DNA of 64,000 bases, taken from Pezicula radicicola. Taxonomy: Eukaryota > Ascomycota > Leotiomycetes > Helotiales > Dermateaceae. This document shows positions 22,934 through 34,033 of the stretch, piece by piece. The translations under genes and the position numbers were made by a program. Under the pieces are notes generated by a model. That model did not search any database. It worked only from the letters and a program-made list of their open reading frames with translations, and had not been told where the DNA came from. The DNA lies in contig PDUO01000046.1 in the NCBI GenBank assembly GCA_003008705.1, positions 62,001 to 126,000 on the forward strand. The letters run 5' to 3'. Position 1 is the first letter of the stretch; each line of letters begins with the position of its first letter.

Positions 22934-24696
22934 CTACGGCAATGCAATAGGAGCACTTATAGGTAGCACTCCATCCGAAGCTGCTAGTAATGCCGCTGCT
23001 CTTCCCACTGTCTCCAACAGGACATGTTGCCACATAAAAGTCTTAAAAGACCTGCACGTCCCAATGGCAAAAGCCTCATCCTTTTGCCTCCTCCAATGGG
23101 CAGACAAGCCTGGAATCACATCATCCATGATATCTGCCACAATTTCGACCTCATCACGGCCTACCTCATCAGTCACCGGAAATGCGTAATGGCGGTGCTC
23201 AGCCATGATAGAGAAGCCGATGTCATCATGGTTGGTGGCGAGAAAGTGGCGACAATGCTCTATATTCTGAGGGCAGTTCACATCCTGATGGCGGTGTACT
23301 GGCTGCGAGGTGATGGCCATGTAGTCTTCGATGGTTCCATCCAGACTGCTCCCGTAGATGGTCAAGTGTGGCTTCAAATTATTCGATGTCATCAGCTCGT
23401 CGGCTGATACTTGTGTTAGGTGCCATGCAATCCCCGAATTGGCTCCAGTGAAGTCGGGCCCGCGCTTTGAACGATCCGGACTGGTATCTTCAAGCTTGAC
23501 CAGAAAGTAGTTTGTATGGAAACCTATCATTCTGTTAGTTACCGTTGGAGAGACTGGCCAGATACATTACCTTTATCACAGAACCTCTTGACCAAGAGGA
23601 GGACAGGCGTCGACGTCCTGACCATAACCTGTCGAATGGTCAACCATCCAACGTAACTAGGCACCGAAGTCAGGCCTTTCCCTGACTTCCGCATTGTTTT
23701 GTCGAGCAGCCTATGTTACCGTTAGCCTTTGGCCTTCATTTCTTCTCAATAGATGCTTACGTCATCATCATACTATCGCTTCCAAACTCTCCAGCCGCCA
23801 TGGTCTTGAGCCACGAGAAGCTCAACTCGCTCACCCAGTTCTGCATGGATTCAAAGTCTCGGGCTACACGTGCTGGCTGTGACCAGACGTGGTATGCCTC
23901 GTTTTTCACATCAGCCATAACCCGTGCCCCGACACCCAACGGCAGCGACGGGTCCAGTTGAGTGCCAACGGCTTTTTCTCGCCTGCGAAACGACTTGTAC
24001 TTAGATAGCACATAGCTATAGGTGATTAGACGGACAACTTGTGAGACATCAGAAGGATCCCAGTTCTCGCTGTTTCCAGGTTCAGATAACACCGTGGTTT
24101 CAGTAGTATTTATATCCTATGTCATCAGCAGACATTTACGGAAGCGGCTTCGTTGAAATTTCACATACCTCAATGGTCACACTCAATGAATCCTTTTCCG
24201 ATTGGAATTTGTTAAGATGAATCGAGGTCGGCTGGTTACGTGGCTCTTGCCAACCCAGAACTTCTAGGACGTGTCTGCGGGTCTCACCTCCAGGTCGAAG
24301 TCCAAGAGCCTGCATCTTAACTTTATCCATTGTCAGCTTTTGATAAAGTTCTCTGATGCGTATAAGCAAAGCTGCCAGTTCCCTGATTGTATGCTCTATC
24401 CTATGCCACAAATCAGACGATTCGTGCTGCTTGAGGTAAGTATACAGCGTCATGAACATGCCGGCGCGAATCTGGCAAGATGTATCTCCTACGTGAGCAT
24501 CAAATGCCATGAAGCCTGGTGTTGAAGACGCTCCCGAATCATTCCTGCAGAGGGAAGAGAAGAGTTCCAAAGAGTCTTTAGCATCGGTAGCGACACAGGC
24601 AAAGTCTGTTAGAAGGCCTGGTAACAAGTGTATCTTGATGGGAGTTGTGGTAGGAAGCCTGGCATGCTTGTTTACAGGAAAGAGTGCGGTCGTCAT
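22934..24696 (-). CDS. Protein of unknown function, 537 residues
   Basis: There are four exons: 24696-24169, 24116-23761, 23710-23571 and 23523-22934. The three introns (52, 50 and 47 nt) all have consensus splice sites and the joined frame is 538 codons, which makes a real gene very likely. I do not recognise the family. The protein looks soluble, with no signal peptide or clear membrane helices. Its first 180 residues are leucine-rich and probably helical (IRELAALLIRIRELYQKLT). A middle part includes GVGARVMADVKNEAYHVW and LLLVKRFCDKGFHTNYFLVKLED. The C-terminal part is rich in His and Asp (PVHRHQDV, EHCRHFLATNHDD, EHRHYAF), then ALLAASDG. It could be an enzyme using a metal, but no known motif is complete. 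It lies between a transporter and an O-methyltransferase. Confidence 0.7.
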
Positions 24697-25987
24697 GTTG
24701 AATCTAGTGGTTCAGTGCTCTTTCGATTGCGTGAGGCCTTTCGAGCTACGAAGTTCCTTTTGAAATACCGAGAGACTCGATGCGGAGGTTGCGTCAAACT
24801 TGGCTATTCTTAGTAAATAGTCTGTCATCCGTTGTATAGCCGCGATTCATATTTTGTCTTTTTGCTAAACCGATTGATCTTACGATAACGCGTCCCTGAA
24901 GACGTTCTGAGGCCTAATTTCTCACTATTGCCCCACTACAACCCCAAATCTCAGAACCGTCGGCAAAGTTGTGGGACAAGGGATTCAGAGTCGTCGAGAC
25001 TCGAGTAGCAATGATTTTCCATAGTTCCAAGGGAATATGGCCAATTGTATCCGACGACCTAGCAATGCCCATACACAATTTTTGTGGGCAGTACGTACTC
25101 GCACATCGGAGCAGCAATGCCTGGGTATGCAGCAGGCATCTCATTCCTTCAGTGAGCTACTTTGCATAGAGTGCTCTGAAGTGATACACAAAATCAAGTC
25201 GGAGCTGCAGGTACATTCGGCGAATTCGGATTACAATGCTGTCTATGAATAAAGTTTTAAGGAATCGATGTATTAGTTCTGGACTCCGAAGTCGGCAGAT
25301 CTTCAGAGCAAAGAATCTTGTTGATTATGCCCTTAGGATACGTTCGCATCAGCAAGTATAGAGTTTGTTCTGTACTTCGAACACCCTAGTATGGCGTTTT
25401 CGTGTGACCAAAAAGCATAATACGCTAGTTGCCAAGAGTGTTTCCCACTTAATTACCACCACGTACGCGCAACTGCAGCCCGATTGCATGAAATTTTCAT
25501 TTCGTTCTGTTGAATAATAAACTTTTACTTTAGAGGACCTTGATAGAGCAAGTTGGCTTTTAGACGTAGTAGTTTATTAGCCGATGTACGCTCCGTACCG
25601 TACCCGCAATTCTCCACAATCTCTAACGCACGAGGCAGCACAATAAGCTCCACATAAGTTCTAACTAACATCAACTCCACTTAGTAGGTCGCTTACCAAC
25701 ATTAAAAAGTAGCAATACAAGCATGTGCGTATCTTTAACCGTGCCAAGCCTGCGCACATCACTGAGCCTGGCGCGACGGGATGCCCTAATACCGAAGTAC
25801 CGCTTGCTGTACTGAATTATGTACTGTCATAACGATCTCCCATTGCAAATGCATCATTCATCAAGTCCAAGTGGTCGGCCAAGTCAATGTTACACCAATA
25901 TTCGTATTTAAGCCTAACTACAACAGGAGAACTTTATTCCCGAATACTCAGTGTAGAAGCATTCTCTTCTCCGTTGGTCTAAGCTAA
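24697..25987. other. Intergenic, 1.3 kb
   Basis: There is no supported gene. Short frames on both strands near 24914-25252 have no family features. The second half, 25300-25980, is non-coding in appearance. Confidence 0.35.
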
Positions 25988-27554
25988 CTAACTACCCAAA
26001 GGCAATTTACATTCAATAATTGCTTCATTCCCCATATTGCGCCATATCTTAACAACTTCGAGCCCCGACTTGGCTACAAGGCTTCTGAAATCTTGTTTCG
26101 TCCTCTGTTTTGCATTCAAGAAGGCCAAGACTTGCAAGTCCAGTCTACTGGTGGGCGCACTTCCCCAATTTGCCAAGAGCGGCTGTGGCGCGATGAACTC
26201 TTCGTCTAGATCGGCGAGTCCGCCGCCTTCTCCGCCACTTTCTCTGTATGTCGGGAAGACAACGTGCTCGCAAATGAGAAGTTTATTCGATGGTGTCATA
26301 GCTCGAGAAAGATGAGACATTATCTTGATCGCTTCTGGGTCAGGCCAGTCATGAATAACGTGACGGAGGAAGTAGATGTCCCCATTCTTCAACTTTTCTG
26401 GCTGAGCCTCAAAGAAGTTATGCCCTATGAAGGTTGCACGGCCAGATGCCTCCACATCAGAAAAGTTTGAATTCAAGTTCTGTTAAGAAAGTCAGCAATG
26501 AGTTAATTCTCAAGAAGCAAAATCTGCGTCTGGGAAGAAGGAGAAAGAACATGCCTCCTTAAATTTTGACTCTGAGTCGGGCAGATCTTGGATCCTGAGC
26601 TTGAGTGTTTGAAATTCTCGTAGGATTGGTAGCGTGGCACCACCAACGCCCCCTCCTACATCAATGATAGTGGCACCCTGCTCTTGAGCCCATGGGTACA
26701 CTGAGAAAGAAATTAGCCAGCCGAAGGAGACAAATTGCATTCTTTCTTACCGAAAAGGTATTGACCAAGATTCAGCCCTTTACCAGCCATGGCCATTTTG
26801 CATCTAGCTCCAATATCGGGTCTCACATCAGCCATCCATGTGAAGACGTCAAGCTCAGTACTGTAGGCAATGTTGAATGGTGCCTTATTAGTGGCCGTAG
26901 AATCTTTGTAGCCTGGGAGTGTCAAGGCATCCCAAGCTTTACACGAAGCGACTCGAGCTTCGTCAGCGCAGTGTCCAACGATGGCTCTCTTCGCCTCCTC
27001 CTTAAAAGCTATCGAGAGCTGATTGTTTGAAAATTTGCCTGGCGCACTTTCTTGGAAGATGAGGCAATTAGACAGGTTTCGGAGATATCGTGAGAGCTTC
27101 TCTCCTTCAATGCCGGTTTTCTTGGATAATTCATCGATGTCTACTGCGCCGTCACTGAGATGATTTGCAACGTCGGCTTGGCAGGCAATGAAAAGGGCCG
27201 TGAGATCATGATACTATGAAATCATCATTCATTAGTAAATTAAATTCAGTGAAAGAACTAGGTAGTCTATTCTTTCTTGCTTACCCCATAGATTATATCG
27301 TTGAGAAAGGTCGTGGGATCGCAAAGTGCCTTCAACATATCCGCCGAAGCAGAAACGCATTTCAAAGCCTTCACCACAACTGCATCTGGTCGATTATGAA
27401 TTGGATGTGGTTCGAGAGCGTTTAGTGAGAGGGGAGGATCGGAATTCTCAACCGCGTTCTGTTTGATAGTGTCGATAGAGGCTGAGATGAGGTCGCGGAG
27501 TTGTTGTAGCACCGCTACCGGGTTGGTGGTAGTGGTGGTAGGCTGTTGTTCCAT
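25988..27554 (-). CDS. S-adenosylmethionine-dependent O-methyltransferase (plant COMT-like)
   Basis: There are four exons: 27554-27285, 27213-26751, 26700-26555 and 26479-25988, giving 456 residues. The enzyme would methylate a hydroxyl on a small, often phenolic, molecule. Seen: an N-terminal helical dimerisation domain (ELSKKTGIEGEKLSRYLRNL), SAM motif I (IIDVGGGVGGATLPIL), RIQDLPD, HNFFEAQPEKLKNGDIYFLRHVIHDWPD with the catalytic histidine, and LICEHVV. The third intron (26480-26554) starts GCATGT, not GT; only this GC-AG splice keeps the frame (KFKE joined to NLNSNFS). The start at 27554 begins MEQQPTTTTTNP. A P450 lies divergently 1.1 kb away, so the pair may act in one secondary-metabolite pathway. 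The substrate is unknown. Confidence 0.88.
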
Positions 27555-28673
27555 GATTACCTTACGGTGATGTGCAAGTAACAGGCTTCTCGTCTGTCTA
27601 GGTGGATTATCCCAAGTACAATGAGATGTTTTGTCTTTTTTTTTTTTTTGACTTGTGCCGATGCGTAAGTATAAGGGAGGGTAGGTAGCTAAGTGTATTG
27701 CGCTTCTAGGTTCTTTCTTAATGAATGCCTCGAAGCTTCTCGCCTCCTTCCTTGTCTTGCTACTCGAATTCCTTTCTTGGCTTTCATTCATTCAGGAAGA
27801 AGAGGAAGAAGGATAAAGGGATCTTGGCACCCCGCAGTAGTGCGTGGCCATTGTTCTGCATATTGAGCCTGTTACGAAGTAGAAAGTACACGTGGGTAAT
27901 CTCGTATGAGGCCAGACTTTGGGATATACCGAGCGCGTGGAAGTAGGAAGCTAGGTGGGGTGAACATGGAGATCGCAGACAGCCCCGTTGTCGGCAACGG
28001 GCTACGTCGGTTTGCGTCCGCTCCGATCTACCAACTACAGTACAGTGGGAAGGGTTAAGGGCCACTATTCGGTACCGTACATACTGTACACAAGAAAGAT
28101 GCAATGCCGAACTCGGGACTTGACAAGGAATAATAAAGTTTGATGAGAATTTTTGAGCTGTGCACTCATAGGGTGCATAAGGTATGACTAGTGAGCAGAT
28201 TTATTTTGGCTGACACATAAGACAAGGGGGGCCTGTACGTTTCGTCCCATCCGTCCCATCGAATAGAGTTTCTGGAAAGGTCCACTTCCAAGCGGATCTA
28301 ATCATATCAATCATATCTAATCAGATTCAATTGAGTATTAATCCTGCCAGAGCGGGGGAAATTAGTGAGGTCCCCGGGGTAATCCCAAAGATCAAGCGAG
28401 GAGAATCCCGTCCCATGTCGTCCGTTTGTAGATGACCTCAAACCTCTTCTTAGTGGAGAAGGTAATGCGGAAGTAAAGTATCCGCTTTTTATAAATTCAA
28501 AAACTTCAAAAGTCCAAGCCCGATAAATATCCAGATTTTGTCAGGCCATGCTATGCTGTAGCCTGATGCACCTCATTACATCTATGTTAGTTAGTACTAA
28601 TGGCAATAATAGAATCAAAAACATCAACAATCTACTTTGTCCTTCTCAATCCAGAACATCATCAACAGTGACA
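27555..28673. promoter_or_regulatory. Divergent promoter region between O-methyltransferase and P450
   Basis: About 1.1 kb between two diverging starts. It holds a T-rich run at 27631-27649 and the short hairpin CCCGTTG-tcgg-CAACGGG at 27984-28001. No gene is supported. Confidence 0.45.
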
Positions 28674-30691
28674 ATGATGGCAACGACATTATTCTCCATT
28701 CCGATGGATGCAACCTTTCTAAAACTGACATCCTTGATTGTCGTGGTTGCCATAATCATCTATATTACTCTATTCTCTTCCACCTCGAAGAAAGAGGCGT
28801 CCAGATATTCATATTTTCGAAATGGATATGGAGAGCCTCTTGAGATGTTACCTCAAGATACGAGAATTACGCGCTTCACTCACGGGTTGGTTATTTCCTC
28901 TTTACAGAAAAATGAACCCTTGTGTACATATATGCACATCTAGAGCAAACGCTGATGAACTTGTCATGTAAACTAGAGCCGAACTCTCACTCCAAGGACT
29001 CCAACGATTCCCCGAAAAGCCATTCCTGGTAAAAAACGGATCCATCACCGAACTCGTAATTTTTAACGCAGCCCAAGTACGCGACTTCTATGCTGGTGAT
29101 GGAAAAGATCACTTAAAACCGCGTGATTGTAATTTTGGAGACTATTGGGAAAGGTGAGTAATTAACTATTCATCATAACTCCCTCGACTCCCAAGAAGGC
29201 TCAATAGAGGGTACCTATCTAGTAGACAAAACAAAAACCAAGAGTTACAAAGCAAATACTGATCTAGACTGATTTCTTGTAGAATGCTAGGTGATTGCGT
29301 CGGCATGCAAAACGGACAAACCTGGCATACCTCTCGCAGTTACATGGACCCATATCTAGCCTTCTCCCAAGCCGCAGCGCGAGTCTCAGATTTCCAACTT
29401 GAATTCAAGAACTGGGCAACACGACTCTCCAAGGATCCCAAAGCAGCATCCGAGACCGAAAATGGATTTCGTATAGATAGTGTAGCTGCATGTCGAGAAT
29501 TACCTTTTAAGTTAATTGCTATGGCTTTATATGGAGATATGTTGACGGAGAGTCTTTATGAGCAGTTGTGGTCTTTGAATCTTATGCATGAGGAGATTAC
29601 TCATAGTGCGTTTTTGGAGAAATGGCCTCAGATGTGGTGGTATAAATGGCTTCCTACTAAGGCGAATCGTGTTTTGAAGGTGTATGAGGACAAGTGGTTG
29701 GAGCTTAATGTTAAGGTTATTGCTGATGCAAGGAAGGTACGTGTTTTCCCGTTCGTTCGTTTGTTCGTTCTTCTTGGTGTGGAAAAAATATGCTAATTAG
29801 GCTCAAGTCAAATGTCGATTGTGTTATGGAGAAAATCTACCGCGGTCTTGAGGCTGGTGATATGAGTATGGTCATGGTAAGTAAGCGAGCAAGCAATCAT
29901 ACTCATCCTAATCCTAATCCCGCCTATCTACTCTGAATACCAGTTGACCAGTTCAAAACAATACAGTTCCTACAATCCGTCGATGAAATCCTCTTCACGA
30001 ATATCGATGTCACATCAACCATGTTCGCCGGTTCTGTAATCAACCTCGGACGAAACCCCACATTTCAGAAAACTCTACGCGAAGAAATAGAAGCGCAGGA
30101 TAAGGGGGATATGACATCTTATCTTCGACGAGAAGATACACTTCTACATAAAACATATATGGAAGTTCTACGCATCAATCCACCAGCCTGTAAGTTTTTT
30201 TCTTAAATTAACCCATCGCTCACTTCCACACAACAAGTATTGTACTGTACAACCAAAAAAAAATAAGCAACAATCATACACAATACTAACCCTAACAAAA
30301 AACAACAGGGTATTCCCTCCCCGAAATAACAGCCAAAGATAAACGAATTGCGGACTATCTGATCCCAGCCGGAACCTCAGTAACAATAGATTGTAACCGA
30401 CTCAACAAACTCTCTCAAGTCTGGGGCACCGATGGCCATCTCTTCCGTCCCGAACGTTTTAATAAATTATCGGCTTCTCAAGTAAGATATAGTATGCATG
30501 GATATGGCATGGGACCTCGTAAATGTCTGGGCAAGAATTTCGCCAATTTGATCATCAAGTTGCTTATTGTTACTGTTTTGACCGAGTTTGAATTGGGTGT
30601 TGAGGGGGAGAAATCGGTGGTTAATAGGGAGAGTTTTACTAGGAGTCCTGAGCAGATGGTGTTTTTTAGGCATAGGAAGGGGAGTTTGTAG
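28674..30691 (+). CDS. Cytochrome P450 monooxygenase
   Basis: There are six exons: 28674-28885, 28977-29153, 29283-29736, 29808-29876, 29967-30189 and 30309-30691, giving 505 residues. Exon 5 may begin at 29952, which adds five residues. It is membrane-anchored by LTSLIVVVAIIIYITLF near the N-terminus, so it acts at the endoplasmic reticulum. Seen: EVLRINPP (ExxR), FRPERF, and the heme loop YGMGPRKCLGKNFA with its cysteine ligand. The I-helix region reads NIDVTSTMFAG in place of the usual AGxDTT, as in some specialised fungal P450s. The intron 1 donor is GTTGGT, weak but the only one that keeps THGAELSLQG in frame. A methyltransferase and a Zn2Cys6 regulator flank it, so it is probably a tailoring enzyme. 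Confidence 0.86.
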
Positions 30692-31090
30692 GTAGGACTT
30701 TGGGAAAATTATCGTGGTTATTATATGTAGTTGTTGTAGCTTCGCTCCAATAAATTTCTGTCCTTATTCGGTATCTCCGACCTAGTCTTCGTTCGCAATA
30801 AGCGAGGCAAAATGTGCAAAGAAACAGCAAAAGCAAATGCTCAGAAGTTCAAATTAACTCTTGAAGTCGGGTACGATAATCATAAAGTAGGCGTGAGTGG
30901 CAATGTTATGGGAGAATTGGAAAGAATGACGCTAAATCTAAGTGCTCGGGAACGTTGAAGCAACGCATGGAAGGAGGAGCAAGACCAATATTTTCCTTTA
31001 ATTCGGTGAAAAACCTAGACTAGTACGTAGCAGTAGGCTTCAAAGGCGTTCAATATTTACACCCGATTTTGAAAGTCCAAGACTCCAAAT
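30692..31090. other. Convergent 3' intergenic region
   Basis: About 0.4 kb between the P450 stop and the regulator stop. No gene is seen. Confidence 0.4.
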
Positions 31091-33572
31091 TCAAAGAAAT
31101 TCATTACCAAAACCAAGATCAAACCCCTGCCAACTCTCATAACCATAATCATTAAAACCATCATTTGGAAAAGTAATAAACTGACTTCCAAGCTCATACT
31201 CCTCGATATTATGAAACCCATCACTATCAGACCAAAGTTGGCGTGCCGTGTCTCTAAGATGCTGCAGAACATTCCAAATAGCCTCAGCTGTGTCAGGATC
31301 CTTCCTCAACCCAGCATCTCTTTTGAAATTGAGATTTCCAACGGCAGACCATGCTTGCTTGCAAATCTGACGAATTTCGTCGCTGGTGTTATTGGGATTT
31401 GTGCAGCATAGCTCGTTGAAGACGTGTAGTGTTGCATGTAATTGTGTATGTCGATGGGTGTGCCAGCTGAAATGGGCTACTAGCGGGTCGTTGAGAACAG
31501 AGCCGTAGACTTTCAAGAGTTCGGAGGCTGTAATTAAAGCACTAAGAAGAATTTAGAACACGTTTGTTAAAATCAAGCACTTTTAGAGTTATCTCACCGT
31601 TGACGGGAATCACTCCACTGAGCACCATTATCCTCGGGTAGGGATACTTTCAGAAAGCGGTGGTAATACAATAACCAAGATTTGTACTCGGCCATTTTCC
31701 CCAATACCAACGTTAGGTTTTGAACTGGATCTGTATCTAGACAGTATTGAAGATATAACTTCTGATTCTTCTCCACCATCCTCTCAATGACTTCTTTAAG
31801 CTCATCGGCACTCGATCGCTCAGTATTCATACCAGGAGATGGAGCTAGTCTCTTGAAAGGCGACAAAGATGCTAATTGCCGGAAACAAGATGAAGCACTA
31901 AGACGAACCAACTGCATCGACATCTCAGTATGACGTCCTCGGTCTTCTGGCCCAGAAGACAAACAAGCAATATTATCCGGATCTTCGGAAATCTCACTAT
32001 CGTCTATATTCGCAGGAAGTGAGGGACCGACTCCGAGAGGCCAAGGCTCCGCAATAGTGATAGGCTCAGGATCAATTCCATGGGCCTCGCATGCCATGAC
32101 GTCGAGATGCACAACTTGATGCCATAATCGACGACGAATCTCAATGAGAACGGGGGTCATTCTTGTTTCTCTTTCCTCGCTCTGGTGCTTCCCCTTCCTA
32201 TTCCGAGTTCTTAATACTTCTGGATCTAGATGAAGGCCTAATGACCGTGATATTCTTGTTAATAATCCAACAAGCGTGTAAAGAGATGGCACATCTGCTT
32301 CGTGGCACAAGGCGAACTAAGAGAAGTATATAAGTTATGATCTCAGGCTTGTTTTCGTCGTTGAGGTCAACTTACTAGAAGAAAGAAAAGCGCCATCACA
32401 GATGGGAGACTCTGCTTCTCGAAGATTTTAGCTCGCAACAAGCACTGGCAGCTAGCAAACTGAAAACTTTGCAAACATGATGATCTATCAGCCTTTTGTT
32501 GGTCCCATATTGAGCTAGGACGAGGATAAGCTGAAAACTCTTTGTTAGTATTAGGCGCATTATCTCTTCGAGTAATACTGGAAAATTCATCGTCACTTAA
32601 GCTAAAAGTCGCGATATAGAAGATGGCAAATAGCAGTGCTTCGAACCCAGCCCTCAGTCTATGAGATCCATGATCTGACGTTGGACTGGCTGTATTGTCT
32701 TGATCTCCAGTACGTCGACTTAAATAGTACTCAGCCATTTCCTTTTCAAAAGTAGGCTTGTGAATAACTCGTGCTATTGGATCAACCCTAAATCGAAAGG
32801 TATTGTATAACCACTCTGCCTCATGTTGATTCGGCAAATAATCATCGACTTGAAAATTTGGACTTGGCGGCGCAAATATAAGTAATGACAAAAGTGGTGG
32901 ATTTGGCGCAACTTCTTTAGTATCAGAAGTATCAGTAATTGTAGCCTTCTCATTTGTTATTTCGTGACCTCGGTTTTCCCGTGACATAGAAGGAATATGA
33001 TTTCACTGGCTTACTTGTACCATCTGACCCCAGTATGAGCTTGTATGATATTGTGGCTCGCCATTGACAATGACGAGGTTTCCTAGCTGGGTAGCGGTTG
33101 CTGATGTTCCGGCTGTAGAATGCAGGTCATCTTGATGGGGCTTCGTTGTGTCTTCTTCGCCAAAGCCAAGATCTCTTAATTGTTGCTGTGACTCTGGAGG
33201 TACCAGTGTGACTAATCCTGCAACAGTGCGCTCCAATTTGCTCAGTCTTTGAAGGACACTATGATCATGAGGATTCTCCTTCGATGCTGTTTGGGTGATG
33301 GTAGAGTCCTTCCGTTGTTCCGTAGGAGTTAATGATGAATCAAAAGAACCTTGGGAATGAGGCAGTGATGAAGTGGGATTAGCCTCATATTTGCACGTAT
33401 GGTTGTATCGGAGACAGTTGTGACACCGGGGGCGCTCTCGAGTACAGCGTATCTTTCGATGGCGGCATTGCAAGCATGAGTTACGAGGGCGTTTGTGGAT
33501 GATAGGTGTTCTCAACGAGCTTTGGGGAGATGAAATTGACGGATCCCCAAGTGGTAAAGATGGATCTGTCAT
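31091..33572 (-). CDS. Zn2Cys6 fungal-specific transcription factor
   Basis: There are four exons: 33572-33015, 32948-32376, 32316-31598 and 31541-31091, giving 766 residues. An in-frame ATG at 33662 would add 30 residues. The binuclear zinc cluster is complete: Cys33, 36, 43, 50, 53 and 60 with C-x2-C-x6-C-x6-C-x2-C-x6-C spacing and the basic stretch RHRKIRCTRERPR. A short coiled-coil-like region follows (VLQRLSKLERTVAGLV). The middle homology domain of fungal regulators is seen in YLPNQHEAEWLYNTF, TLVGLLTRISRSLGLHLDP and EIRRRLWHQVVHLDV. Intron 1 has adjacent AG acceptors three bases apart (GAG/AAG), so a one-residue variant is possible. It is nuclear; it may control the nearby P450 and methyltransferase, but that is inference from position. 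Confidence 0.88.
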
Positions 33573-34033
33573 GCTCAGATTGTGAGGGTAAGTCTTAAGA
33601 AAGGTCGAAAGGATACGAGGCAGAGAGAGAGGTATGATACAGAGGTTTACATTTGCGCGCACGTTCTACAGTAAGAAGAATGACTAATCTTGTGCCTTTA
33701 TTACTAGGCTCTCATATACGAAGCTATAAGCGAGCCCCACCTCCTTTTTCTTGTGTCGCTTATCATAGCTATCGCTAATTGCAATGTAATGAGTGTCACG
33801 TCGACACAGGTTAAATTGAATAAAATAAATAAGTTAGCTTTAGACTAATAAGCGAGAATAAAAGGTATTGAAAAGGAGGGAGGTAGTCGAGACTAACGCT
33901 AGTATGCATCAAAATAAAAAGACTCTCAAGCCTATAAAACGAGCGAGAAGAGAAAAGACAGTAATCGTCTTTCCAGTGGTATATTCTTAAACAAAATGAG
34001 CTGTGAATACAACGCCAATAAAAACTCATTCCA
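33573..34033. other. Intergenic: regulator promoter
   Basis: About 0.46 kb between the Zn2Cys6 start and the stop of the DUF7514 gene. No gene is seen. Confidence 0.4.

Noticed and set aside
24914..25252. Overlapping short frames on both strands
   Set aside because: No motif, no intron structure and no similarity I recognise.
27984..28001. Hairpin CCCGTTG-tcgg-CAACGGG in the OMT/P450 divergent region
   Set aside because: Only 7-bp arms, within chance for 64 kb; not claimed as an operator.
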